Source: Aldrovandia affinis
Taxonomy: Eukaryota; Chordata; Actinopteri; Notacanthiformes; Halosauridae
Direction: 5' to 3'
Assembly: GCA_029706075.1 (NCBI GenBank)
Contig: JAINUG010000324.1
Location: 548,115-612,114 of the forward strand
Length of the DNA: 64,000 nt
Below the pieces are notes generated by a model. That model saw only the letters and a program-made list of their open reading frames with translations, searched no databases and was not told the DNA's origin. Below, one piece after another: positions 48,696 through 59,936 of the stretch. How positions within the stretch are numbered: position 1 is the first letter of the stretch; the number at the start of each line of letters is the position of its first letter. The position numbers and the translations under genes are program-made.

Positions 48696-49271
48696 CAGAG
48701 GTTCCCACACTTGGTCCCAGGGACCCACTTTGCATGCTGGTTTTCATTCCAACCCAATTTAGCACCTCAGAATTGTAACTATCTGTTAATTGTTCTTAAT
48801 TAGATACATTTAATTTCTGTTAAAGCATGATCTACTCTCTTAAGGCCATATTATGTCTGAAATAGCTAAGCGTGCCATGAACAATAAATGTTCCATATTA
48901 ACATGACAGGACTTTTAATTAGTCAGATCAACAAATTCTCATTTTCTGCAATGTGCTATATGACACATGATTCCTTTCCAAAGAGGTTACCGTTTTTATA
49001 TTATATAATTATATCATCTACAATTATAGACTGGCAGGTGAAATCAGTGGGGTCCTAATCACTGAAAGTAAATCATATGTGGAAAATAAAGAGGTCAATG
49101 ACAGAGCAAATGGCAACAAGCCAAACCTGCATTATGTTCAAAAAAGTTTATAAAATAAGGAAAACAAATATGGTAGAACACAGATTTCAAGAACCTTAAT
49201 TGATCAAGAGATTGACTGCAACAAAAACCAGCATAAACAGTGGGTCCCGGGACCGAGTTTGGGAAACCTCC
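48696..49271. mobile_element. non-autonomous DNA transposon, about 575 bp, long terminal inverted repeats
   Basis: The left end, CAGAGGTTCCCACACTTGGT then CCCAGGGACCCACTTTG and GCTGGTTTTCATTCC, is mirrored at the right end (GCAACAAAAACCAGC, AGTGGGTCCCGGGACCGAG, GGGAAACCTC) over about 58 bp. The interior is AT-rich and non-coding. The ends suggest a hAT-type MITE; I could not identify a clear target-site duplication. Confidence 0.85.
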
Positions 49272-49429
49272 ACTCAACCTCACCCCAGGACCGCCACCAC
49301 CAGTTCTGCCTTGCACTCAACAGGTTCCACACCCCTTCATTGATCACCACTCTCCAGCTCAATTTGAACAACTTATTGATTTTTAAATGGACTCATTGCC
49401 CCCGTGTTGGTCATTAAGCCAGTCAAAGT

Positions 49430-49592
49430 AGCCCCCCAACCCCTTGAGTATGGTTTCTTCCCCTTTTCCTTGCCACTGTCGCCCTAAGCTTGCCTTCTGT
49501 GGGGGGTTCAGGCAGGGCTATGCTAAAGCGTATTGTGACAGATGTTTTGTGAAATGTGCTATGCAAATACATTTGATTTGATTTGAAGAAGT
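49430..49592 (+). mobile_element. LINE 3'-end fragment with (ATTTG)n tail
   Basis: CCTTTTCCTTGCCACTGTCG, then TATTGTGACAGATGTTTTGTG, and GCTATGCAAATACATTTG followed by ATTTG units. This is the usual 3' end of a fish L2-type LINE (TTTGTGACAATG..., GCTATACAAATAAA... in relatives). No open reading frame remains. Confidence 0.65.
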
Positions 49593-50069
49593 TGCTCTTC
49601 ATTTACATATTTTCAGGCACTGCACATGCCCATGTATTAACTACAGGGAGCTCCTCACAGGGACACTCGTCTACATGCACTAGCTCAGTACATTGCTAAG
49701 GATTCAGAGAATTGTTATACAGCGCACGCACGCGCATACACACACACACACACAACATACAATACACAATACAACAACAAGCTCTAATATAGTGCCCTTC
49801 ATGCCAACATGCCAGAGTACTTCACAAGAAGATTAAAACGAAAGTAAAGGATCAGAATCAGCTAAAAGCCCAATCTAAGAAGAACAGGCACATGAGATCA
49901 GGCAAGTCTTAAGACCTGATTTAAAAGAGCCAATTGTGGCAGCGTCTCTGATATGAGACGAGGTGCAGAGCAGCTGAAAATCTCTTCCCCCAGCTGTTAA
50001 ACGACGGTGGGGGATCAGTGAAGACAATCAGCAGTTGCTGAACGCAGAGCGCAGTTAGGAACATAAGAC
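49593..50069. other. intronic DNA with short CA repeat
   Basis: A short CACG/CA repeat at about 49727-49755; nothing else recognised. Confidence 0.5.
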
Positions 50070-50455
50070 CCGGCCTCCCGGGTGATGTAGCGGTAGAACG
50101 TCCGACGCTGCCCACTACGACCGGGGTTCGATTCCCCCAGGTTGCGCCAGATTCGGCTCGGGCCAGGAGTGCCACTGACGGGCGGCAATTGGCTGTCCCC
50201 CCCCAGGGTGGGGGGAGGGAAGCCGATACGAGCTTGCTGCGTATAGGAGTGGCCCTGGTGTGCATACCGGAGTTACGGTTCCGGCTCGGAAGAGGCGGTG
50301 CTCCACCACATGTCACTACCGGTTTCATGACTACGGCAGCAAGCTCTCAAATATGAGGGAGGGGATAATTGACGTGAAAAGAGGGTACAATTGGCTACTA
50401 AATTGGGATAAAAATAGGGAAAAAACTGCAGAAAGTGAAAATAGAAAAAGAAAAA
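50070..50455 (+). mobile_element. SINE copy (family C)
   Basis: Head GGCCTCCCGGGTGATGTAGC with A-box-like TGTAGCGGTAGAAC and B-box GGGGTTCGATTCCCC; body with GGCGGCAATTGGCTGTC and CACTACCGGTTTCATGACTA; tail GGTACAATTGGCTACTAAAT, then A-rich sequence. It matches the copy at 57705 in order and spacing. Open frames on its minus strand are not genes. Confidence 0.9.
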
Positions 50456-51243
50456 AAAGGAACTTCCAAGGCCATGAAGGGTAGCAAGCAGCCACTTTAA
50501 GGGAGCCGAGGCAGTGACTGAAGGACAGGACCTCCACGGTCTGAGGGGCATGTTTGGGTAAGTACTCGGAATGCTGCACCACACGAATGGAACATTGAAT
50601 TGGAGAGTTCCTCGACTGTATTTCACATTTTATGGATGGGAAATTCTGTTGCTTTGTGAATTCAACTGTATCGATGTGTAACGAAAAAATCTCGAGCAAA
50701 ACCTACTGGATGGAGAGACTATCCTAAACAGCTGTTGTAGCGTTTAAGAAATCGCATGGATAAGGACACGACTGAACTGTTAAACATTTCTCTGGCTATA
50801 CCATTCCTCTCGCACAAGCAAGTAGGCTATAGTTCTAAATCTTTAATTACACAATTACACCATCTGTTCATAAAACAATCCCTGCTCATTACAAGAAGAA
50901 CACATGACAAAAATACCTGCGTAAAGCTGCTGCTGAAAATGCTTATTACTGAAATCAGGTTTCACTTTAATTAGTAGTAATTAATAGCAAACAAAGGATC
51001 ACTTGGAGCCCAGCTTTTTGGCAGTGATAACTACCAAGCCATGTGCCACAAATGGTTCCTGGCACCCTCGAGTCACACCTCCCAGGATGCTCAGCTTCTT
51101 AGTCTGCCAACTGTTCCATCCAGTTTATCACCACTCCTCACAATTTAATTTACATTCTGAGCAAGTTTTGACTGTTGTAATTATGTATATATGTAATGTT
51201 AATCGTATATATATATATACATATGCATATACATACATGCATA
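50456..51243. other. intronic DNA, no gene recognised
   Basis: AT-rich, with a short TA/CATA run near 51186-51240. Confidence 0.5.
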
Positions 51244-51645
51244 CAGTGCCCCTTTAAAGTCTACACACAGTCTAAAATATTTCACCTTTTGTTGCCTAAC
51301 AGCCTGAAATTAAGACTTTTTTTCCACCTTTATCTACACATTCTACCCTATAACTTACAAGTGATTTTTTTTTCCGGAACATTCATTCAAAATAAAAAAA
51401 CTATAATAACTTGGATTGATAAATCTATACCCCACTTATCATACCAATTGTAAACTAGCTCAGGGGTAACCAATCACCTTCCAGATCACACACCAAGCTA
51501 ACCGGCCGCCACCTGTACTTGTAGTGATTCCGATTACTTCAGAATAAAATCAGCTGTTCCTACAAGAATCCACTGCTGGGTAGTGCATTCAGGAACTTTC
51601 TAAAGAACTCTGGGATAAAGTTGTGGAAAGGGTGTGCATTGGCCA
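51244..51645 (+). mobile_element. 5' fragment of a Tc1-like DNA transposon
   Basis: It begins at a TA with CAGTGCCCCTTTAAAGTCTA, followed by TTTCACCTTTTGTTGCCTAA and CAGCCTGAAATTAAGAC, then CACCAAGCTAACCGGCCGCC and CTGCTGGGTAGTGCATTCAG. These are familiar 5'-untranslated sequences of a fish Tc1-like family. No transposase segment or right-hand end is found, so it is a truncated relic. Confidence 0.7.
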
Positions 51646-52242
51646 TACATAGAGCGGGCTCAATCATAGAGCTTTTTTTTTTTTTTACAAGAGAAAAATA
51701 AAATCTACGCTGACGTTTTAAAGTTCAGAAGCATCTGACTCATTTCCACCATTAAGTGACTTTACTGCTTCAGGTGCTATTTCCTTCCAGTGCCAGGATG
51801 AAAAGAAAGCGAAACACATGGGCACTATAACAGGGCCCCTGGCTCGTGGAGAGACAGAGAGTGGAGAAGCATAGGAGCGGTGCGGTGAGCGCACGTTAAC
51901 GATAACGGCCAGCATCGCGGGGTTGATATTGCCAGGTCGGGCGATTTCAGAAGCCACCCTCTTTGTGTCGCAGGGGGCGGTCTGTGAGAACAACAGCTGG
52001 CAGACAAAGCGAAAGTGCTCGAATGCTTGCCTTCTAACCCCCTCTCAGGCACAGAACACAGCAGGAACCACAGCCAAAGCACACAGGTCCTGCTCGATCT
52101 ATGCACTTTGCGCCATCCGATATTAGGACCGACAAAACACGGCCTTACCATGTTATCAGATCGGCCGTGCTATGCGGTGATCTCGGTCGCCGCTACATTC
52201 TCTGCAATCGCGTTTGATCCAGTTGAAATAAACAAGTTAGTG
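51646..52242. other. intronic DNA, no gene recognised
   Basis: A poly-T run at about 51673-51687; otherwise unremarkable. Confidence 0.45.
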
Positions 52243-52640
52243 AGTTAGGTGGCTCAACGGGTAAAGGCACTTCCCGGAGTGCGGGTTGCCCACTGCGGCC
52301 GGGGTTCGATTACTCGGCTGTGCCAACCAGGCTCTGGCCGGGGACTCCCGCTCGGGGGCGGCGATTGGCTGTCTGCTCCAGGGGGGAGGGGAGAGGGAAG
52401 CCAGCATGAACTCGCCACAGGTACAGAAAGCTTCCCTGCCTGTATCGGATTCGCGGTCAACGGCTCGGCAGGGTCCGTCTCAAAGGAGGCGGTTCACTCG
52501 CCCTCATCACCAACGGTCCCAGGGTAGTGGCTGGTCTCGTAGTTGCAGGCGGCGGGCTAGTGGGAGGGTATCTGAATCAGTAAAGGGTACAATTGGCCAC
52601 CAAATTCGGAGGAAAACGGGGGATAAAATCTGAAACTAAT
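52243..52640 (+). mobile_element. SINE copy (family C)
   Basis: Head TAGGTGGCTCAACGGGTAAA (A-box region) and GGCCGGGGTTCGATTACTC (B-box); body GGCGGCGATTGGCTGTCTGC; tail GGTACAATTGGCCACCAAAT. Head and tail are closest to the minus-strand copy at 8930, suggesting a subfamily distinct from the 50.1 and 57.7 kb copies. Confidence 0.9.
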
Positions 52641-55600
52641 TTATATTTATATTTTTTTAAAAAATAGGCTCGGCAAAGTGGTTACCTGACTAAACAGTCA
52701 GTGTGTCAGTAATTCCTGTGTGAAAATCTAGTACTACAGAAATAAGTGCGGGGGCAGATGTACAGAATATGATATGGTTAAGCAGTACCTTATAATAAAG
52801 CAACATACGAGTTGTAATGTATTACGTGTTTCTCTCAACACCCCTCTTGAAAAATACAACCAAAAATGTAATAGATGCATTTTCACTCTTTTAATATCTG
52901 TTGATGATGATGCAAACACTCAGAGCATGATACATGCAATGCCCTGCTTGGCAAGAGAGCTGCTGCTATGATTGTGATGAATCACACACAGGCAAGGAGA
53001 ACCCCGCTCCAGGGCCATGCCAAACTGGGCTGGGCTGCTTGTCGTCATCTTTACAATTTCAAAATCAGTCATCTATACATGTGCGGGTACATGTTCTCTG
53101 TCAATCAAGCAATGTGTCACTATGACTTTCCCATCTTCTAAAATTTGTCGTAAAAGACGCCACGCAGCCATTCCAGCGTTTCCCTCGCCTCAAGCGCAGA
53201 CAGTCCATTGCCAAGTCATTGTCTGTAATGTCTGTGAGATGTTCTGGAAATGCTTGACGGGTATTGGATTACAAAAACAAATCGAAAGATCGGTTTCGCC
53301 GAGCACGACAGAATTGTAAAAAGATTTATATCTCATGAAAACTAATCAAGCTGTATATTGGTGCATATTCCTTCCAGAAATATCTAAAATATATATCAAA
53401 ACATAAGTAACAACATCCAGATTGAAGTGTGGTGAATTTGTTCCTTTAAGAAATATGCACATTCTTAAAACATACACGTTGTTAGCCCCCATCACATTTG
53501 TGCACGCTTGAGGTTGCATCGGCTCAAATGGACCAGAGAGACAGAAATATGTGACCCATCTGCACACGACCACTCAGGCAGTTGCCCTGACGATGTTGGC
53601 GTAGTCCTGTCCTGTGATGCTTAGAGTAGGCATTCTTCCCCCCATGTAGGCCATGTACCTCAGAGAGAGGACCTCCCTATCCAAACATCATGCCCCCTCC
53701 CCCATCCCTCATCCCCATCCCCATCCCCTCCCCTCCCCAGACTCCCGGCTGGCCTGTCCGCTCACCTCTATAGCCGCATGCTATGCTATGCCCAGCCCAG
53801 AGACGTGCCCACAGGGCTAATCAGAAGGGGGGGCTTAATCCCTGTGTGACCCAATTACTGTACAGTGACAGTGGGTAAGGCCGGAGCCTCTCCTCTCCAC
53901 CCCTGGAGGCCTGCTGCTTCCAGCCTTTCAGGCTGATGGAGCCATTCAAAGGGGAATTGTGGCAGCCCGCTGGCCAACCAGGAAGAGGTTGCACTGCAGA
54001 GCCACAAAGAATGGACAGGCACGCAGACCTGGGTCACATACACATTTGAAATACTTTAACTCTTTGGATGCTGGCAAAATGTGAAAACACTCCTGCAAAC
54101 GAAACATGTTAATAACCAACATGTTAATAACCATGTAAGAATACATTTGTTTCAAATTGTCAGTGATCTACGGGGATTTTTCTGGTGTCTAAAGGGTTCA
54201 AGTACTTCAAAGAATCATTGACCCAGGTCCCATGTCCTCAGACAAAGTTCTCAGCTCTCAAAAAAAACTGGGCCATGGGTTTGAGTTGTTAATGTTTATG
54301 CTGGTTGTTTATACAAGGCTAAGATAATCAAAGGGCTGTTTATATAAATGTCGTTTGTATACAGTAAAAATCTCCAGGAAATGAAATCATGATGTCACTC
54401 ATGATTACATGTGCTTATCGCATTACGAGGTCTGCTTTTGCAGAAGAAAGGCTAGCCTGTCTTATCTTATTAGATGAGTTTATGAGTTTATGAGTTTACC
54501 CTATCATAAGTTATAAATACCATAACTGGTAACTATATGTAGCTACGTAAGTGTTATGTCATTTCAAGTATTGAGTTTGTGTTCTCTGTCAGTTTTGATT
54601 GTTTGAAGACATGCAATGACGTGCTGTGTGTTTCTTGTGGACACCGGTACATCACCAATTTTCTGTCTCGATCCACCTTCTGAACCAACACTTGTGCCAT
54701 ACAATATAGCCCATTTCACACCAACAACAGCAGCCAAATCACCAAAAATCTAATCACAGTATTTATTAAGGCTACCCATTTCACACCTCCATGTGATTCT
54801 GGCAGACGGCCACTACTCTGTCCCCTTCCGGCTTTCAAACAGACCAGATAAATACTGGAAAAACCAGATGCATGTCACTTCTTCATGTAGCAGATCTGAC
54901 ATTCAGGATTGTTGTCGCTGCACAGAAAAAAACGGGTAAACTCCTAGACAAAATATAATTCACATCTAAATGTCTATGGGAATTTCTGCTAAACTTTCAT
55001 TGTAAATCGATCTTGCACTGGCTCAAGGCTAATAAAACAGCATCTGAAAACATGCCTCTTTGTTTGGCGCTTCACATATTGGCTAGTCTGGGTGGTCTAT
55101 AAAATGGCTGGTCTTTCAGCATCAGGGCGTCTATATGCCGGCATAACTATTTACATAACTATTTTTGGGCTCCGCTGACACACCAGTGGTAACGGATTTG
55201 TGACACTTTTTTTGTGACACATTTTAACAAGGTCTTAATGGAAACTTTAAAGATTTCACAATTAGGTCTCCAAGGTTCCCTTGTACCCCATTCACAGTGA
55301 GTTATTGGTATTTTACAGGGACTAGGCCCAGCATGACTGGGGCTTTGAAGTAGCTGGCAAAAAAAACACACTGACATAGCTGTATTTAAGCCCAAAAAGT
55401 TATTTTTTACTATTGTATTTAATGTATTTTGACTAACTTTAAAAACCTCAACAACTAGAAAGTTCATTTGAGACCGCAAGCAAATGTATCCCCTCCAAAA
55501 CAAAAACATTGTCCCTCCTTGTGAATTGTTCCACCCTAGACTATTCACTCATAGCATTCATTCACGCAGTGGCTGAGCACTGCCATTCCAAAACATGCCA

Positions 55601-57190
55601 TTCTCTTCTTTTCAATGGCTTCTTGTTTTCATTTTTGACTAATCTAATCCAAGCAAAAACAGCCACAAATTGCATAAAAAAACAACTATGTTCTATTGAG
55701 GTATCAACAATATGCATCTGAGCTGAATCTTTAACCTCCCACAAAAATCTGTACACAGACAACAAAGCCAGGAAAGTCAACAGAGTTATTTGGAACAAGT
55801 TTACATTTGTACACCAAGTCCCAAGAACCATGAAGGCGGCTGTTTCATAGACATATGTCTAGTAGGGATGAGTTGATGATTGAATACTTGAAATAGCACC
55901 AAGTCTTTAGCATTAACAACAATGCTTGATTGCTCTAAATGGTATGCTAATTAGGTTAAGTAGGTCAGTAAATAAAACGTTTATTTTTTTAACACGTCGT
56001 ACTCTTACATGTACAATGCTGTGTTAGGTTACAAAGATAAACAATACGATGCTTCAATAAGAGGAAGCATTGCAGAACCTTTTTTTTTTTCTTCTTCTTC
56101 TTTCAGTTATCTACAGTAATTGTGTGTAAAAGTGCGGGTTTGACTGCCTTGGTCTGGAACCTGGAACCTGAAACCGGAAATGCATCTGCATGCATCATCA
56201 CTGGGTTGCTTGTCCTTGTGGTCAGCTTAAGGTGCGTCAGTACAACAAATCTAATGGAAATATTTAGTTAACATAGCAGAAAAGGAAAAAGTTAAATGCA
56301 AGACTTGCATTCTTGGCTGGTTCACCACAAGAAACTTGAGTTACCTGCAGCACCGCATGCAATCAAAGCAGGCAGAAACTGCATCGGGTAGAGGAAGGCA
56401 TGTTTTCCCACTGCATTTGCTAGCACACAGCACACTAATGCAAACCTGCTCGTTTGGAAAACCACTCATTTCATTTTGTTATCAATCCCTAAAAGTTCAA
56501 TCCAATGACCCCTAATCTTTGACTTGGTTTTGATCAATTATTAGTCTTTTATATTTGAAGCCACATTTATTTTGAGGCTATGAGGTGTATATTTATTGTG
56601 ATGCCACATTAACGACATGATTTTGGCAGGCATCATGGTGTCACTCTGTACAGAGACAGTTCTTGCCATTTTTAGTCAGTCGACTAAACTTGTATTATAA
56701 GAACTGACATAACAAGCTTCTTTGATGGATGGCTTGAACTATGACCCCTTGAACTGTTGAATTTCTGCCTGGATAGCTAACACTTCACCAACTCGGAATT
56801 TTGGAATGAGCTTTTTTTTTCCAATGCACAGGCAAGCTCTTGCTGATAAACACTTCAACATTTCCAACTAAAACATTTTTATCAGGAAAACAACTGTTTA
56901 ATCTGGAAAGCTACATTTAAACAAAAAAAAACATGTCACTAACATTCAACATGGCTACATGCTTCATTAACAATAATGGAATATTTTACAATAATATGTT
57001 TGACAGTAAATACATTGAGTGAAGTACATTTATACTACAATGTGAATGAATTCATTTATGTCCAGTAAAAAGTTTTGTTTTATTTGTTATGGTCCAATCT
57101 TGATTTGACCTTTTGGCTGGGTCTTTCTCAAGGAAGGCTAGTGTTTGTATTGGAGTTTAATGTCAACCTATTTGTGAGTGCTCAAGTACT
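52641..57190. other. intronic DNA, 4.5 kb, no gene recognised
   Basis: AT-rich with C-rich runs at 53690-53740. I recognise no exon, RNA gene or transposon. A 37-codon minus-strand stretch near 53690-53580 looks protein-like but lacks supported splice sites. Confidence 0.45.
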
Positions 57191-57201
57191 ATTGTTTTAC
57201 C

Positions 57202-57633
57202 TTCTTCTTCTTCGTTTGGGTATGATCTTTTTTCTGCTCCCCTAGGCTCGGGGCCGAGGGGCTATCCTTTTACCACCTCAAGCCTAGGGGGGGTTCACCC
57301 AGACTATATTTCGGGGCACACCTCCAGCAGCCATGTCACCATGTCATCGTCCAAAGCCGACAGACCATGGATCCCATTGGGTGCCCGATAAATCGGGCAA
57401 TCCAGGATGACATGGTCTGCGGTTTGTTCCTCTGCACCACACTCACAGGCCACGCAGGAGGCCAAGACCCATCTGTGCATCGATGAGCAGAAACGCCCGA
57501 CGCCAGTCCGGAGGCGGTTAAGCCTCACCCACGCCAGTCGGGGCAGGTCCACCCCGATGGGGGGAAAACCGACGTCTGGGATGAAGTCAAGGAGTCTAGA
57601 GGTGTTTTTCTCCCACTCCGTGCTCTAGGTGTA
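57202..57633 (-). mobile_element. 5'-truncated LINE insertion with 11-bp target-site duplication
   Basis: The minus strand carries the carboxyl end of a non-LTR retrotransposon ORF. It includes LLDFIPDVGFPP, DLPRLAWVRLNRLRTGVGRF and a Cys/His cluster, CECGAEEQTADHVILDCP, ending at a stop near 57304. A short 3' UTR and a GAA-repeat 3' tail (plus-strand CTTCTTCTTCTTC at 57201-57213) follow. ATTGTTTTACC flanks both sides (57191-57201 and 57634-57644), a perfect target-site duplication. The frame is open from near the truncation point to the stop, so the insertion is young. The clade (Jockey-like or similar) is uncertain. Confidence 0.9.
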
Positions 57634-57704
57634 ATTGTTTTACCCTTCAGTTCCTAAGCAACAAATTATTGAAAAACCAGAGTCTGAAATCAAGATTACT
57701 TTTA

Positions 57705-58080
57705 CAGGGCCTCCCGCGTGGTCCAGTGGTTACAACATCCGACGCTGGCCACGGAGACTGGGGTTCAATTCCCCATCTCGCCAGAGTCGGCTCTGGCCGG
57801 GAGCGCCACCGGGGGCGGCGATTGGCTGTCCGCCCCAGGGAGGGGGGAGGGAAGCCGACATGAGATTCGCTGTGCATAAGAGTGGCCCTGCAGTATACCG
57901 GGTTACGGTTGATACTTGGGCGAGTGCCGTCTCGGAAGAGGCGTCAGGTAGCGTGTCGCTACCGGTTGCAGGACTACGGCAGCGAACTCGCATTACTAGG
58001 GGGGGGATTGACTTAAATAGCGGGTCTAATTGGCTACCAAATTGGAAGAAAATGGGATAAAAATCAGAAACAAACAAAAA
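57705..58080 (+). mobile_element. SINE copy (family C)
   Basis: Head GGCCTCCCGCGTGGTCCAGT with B-box GGGGTTCAATTCCCC; body GGCGGCGATTGGCTGTCCGC and CGCTACCGGTTGCAGGACTA; tail GGTCTAATTGGCTACCAAAT and an A-rich end. The best-preserved family C copy in the window. Confidence 0.92.
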
Positions 58081-59391
58081 ATTTTTAAAGAAAAAAATAT
58101 TACTTTTACAGCATACCGGAACATATAACTATGGCTCAGTTTCCAAAATTGCATTTAAACAGCTACAACTCAGCCTATGCCTGGAAATGCATTTTAAGTT
58201 GGTGTGGTGTTCAGCACTACTTCCCTGCATGTAATATTGATCAGGAGAAATGTACCCTGAAAGGCTGGCTGCTACTTATGCCGTAACTCTATCCTGTCAT
58301 TTGAAATTCTCCAAGAACACTGTGTATTACGGAATACGATGCCGTAAATATTACATTCTATAGAAATATACATGTATTTTTGATTATTATTATATCATTT
58401 AGTCAAAGTAACGAGTATGCCTATATCCACCACTCTTCTCATTTCAAATCATTACTGTGTGTGAAATATAATGCTCACAAAAATAAATGTGAACTTTTAA
58501 GCGTATTAATATTTATACAACACGCAGATATTGTATGAGCATAACTATAATCACCACTCAGACACTGATGTGCTAATGCGTTTCAGTTGTGTCCTAATGC
58601 ATTTGTTGCGCCGTGAATCATTTTCATGATTATGCACCACTCACAAACTCAAGTGGACAGTTCAAGAGCTGCCGTGACACATTATGGTATTATAATAGTC
58701 CGAAAATCATGACTTCTGTGTCTCGGTTTACAGCACTGGTCTGTTTCAAGCACTTTTGACTTCCCTCACAGGTGACATGCACATGCATTTTAAAACTTAA
58801 AATAGGAACTTGCGCTGGGCTCTTTTACAATGGGCTGACACTGTACACCAATAACCCACCAGCAGGCAGGGGACATTTAGCTGGAGAACATACCTGGACA
58901 AAATATGTCTAAATGTGCCTATGCTGACACCCCTGGTCATGTAGGCAAGCATTTTAGCAGCCTGTGGAGAGCAGATGGCCATCGGTTGTGTTCCATTGAG
59001 AAAGAAAAGCACCAGAGGACGCCTAAATTACTGAGAGGGCCTGTTTTTGTTTCTCAACCGAACATGACTAAGAGCAGCACAAAAGACATACAGCACATTC
59101 ATTAACCCAAATCATTTGACATTACAGGACAACGTCAACCTCAAAAAGGCTGCTATGCTAAAAGGCAATATAGTATTCTTTCTAATCTCCAGATATACCC
59201 CCCTTCAACACAGCTCACTGTTCACTGTGTGCAGCAGGAGTTTAAGATTTCTTTGGCAGCCAAACACCTAGATGAAATGAAAATCATCAGTAAATATTAA
59301 AACTTCGGAGCACTTTGGCACTGAGCCTGAAATTCACATCAGATGCACAAATCCAAAAACAAACATAATTCGCCTTTTCCCCTCCCCCATA
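58081..59391. other. intronic DNA, no gene recognised
   Basis: AT-rich; no exon or repeat recognised. Confidence 0.5.
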
Positions 59392-59936
59392 CAGTACCAG
59401 TGAAAAGTTTGAGTACACTTCCCATTTGGATTACGGCTAATTGGGCACTCCTTCATTCTTCAGCAAGATAACGACCCAAAACACACCCTGAAGTTGTGCA
59501 AGAACTATCTGGTGAAGGAGGAACGTGAAGGACAACTCAAACTAATGACCTGGCCTGCTCAGTGTCCAGACCTCAATCCCATAGAACTTGTATGGGACGA
59601 GCTGGACAGAAGAGTCAAAGCAAAGCAACCCACAAGTGTCTCTGGGAATTTCTGCAGCAGAGCTGGGAAGACATGTCGGGTGATTTCCTGCTGAAACTTA
59701 TTAACCAAATGGCCTGTGTTTGTGAGGCTGTTATCACGGCGAAGGGTGGCTATTTTGGGCAATCCAAGATTCCATTTTCAACTTTCAACATTGCTTTGAT
59801 GTTAATTTTGTTTATTGTTGCATGTGTTTTTTGTCATTTTTCAAGTATTTACAGACACTTATATGGTGTAAAACATTGTAAATTATGAGATAAACCTAGT
59901 TTCCAGCAGGTATATTCAAACGTTTGATTGGTACTG
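59392..59936 (+). mobile_element. internally deleted Tc1-like transposon with both ends
   Basis: 545 bp flanked by TA on both sides. Left end CAGTACCAGTGAAAAGTTTG; right end, inverted, CAGTACCAATCAAACGTTTG. After the left end it jumps straight into the catalytic part of the transposase: FILQQDNDPKHTLKLCKNYL, then CPDLNPIELVWDELDRRVKA. A frameshift near 59630 separates this from LWEFLQQSWEDMSGDFLLKL and VCEAVITAKGGYFG. The DNA-binding half is missing, so it is non-autonomous and inactive; full-length relatives are about 1.6 kb (family knowledge). Confidence 0.93.

Noticed and set aside
50070-50150. tRNA-like A-box and B-box sequences
   Set aside because: Part of SINE heads here and at 11.3, 42.9, 46.8, 48.3, 52.2 and 57.7 kb; they lack a full cloverleaf and are not functional tRNA genes.
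51966-51980. CTCF-like CAGGGGGCGG at about 51970
   Set aside because: Several core positions mismatch the consensus, so it is not listed as a site.
53579-53690. 37-codon protein-like minus-strand stretch (contains TLSITGQDYANIVRATA before a stop)
   Set aside because: Looks protein-like, but the acceptor is poor and I recognise no family; short open stretches are common by chance.
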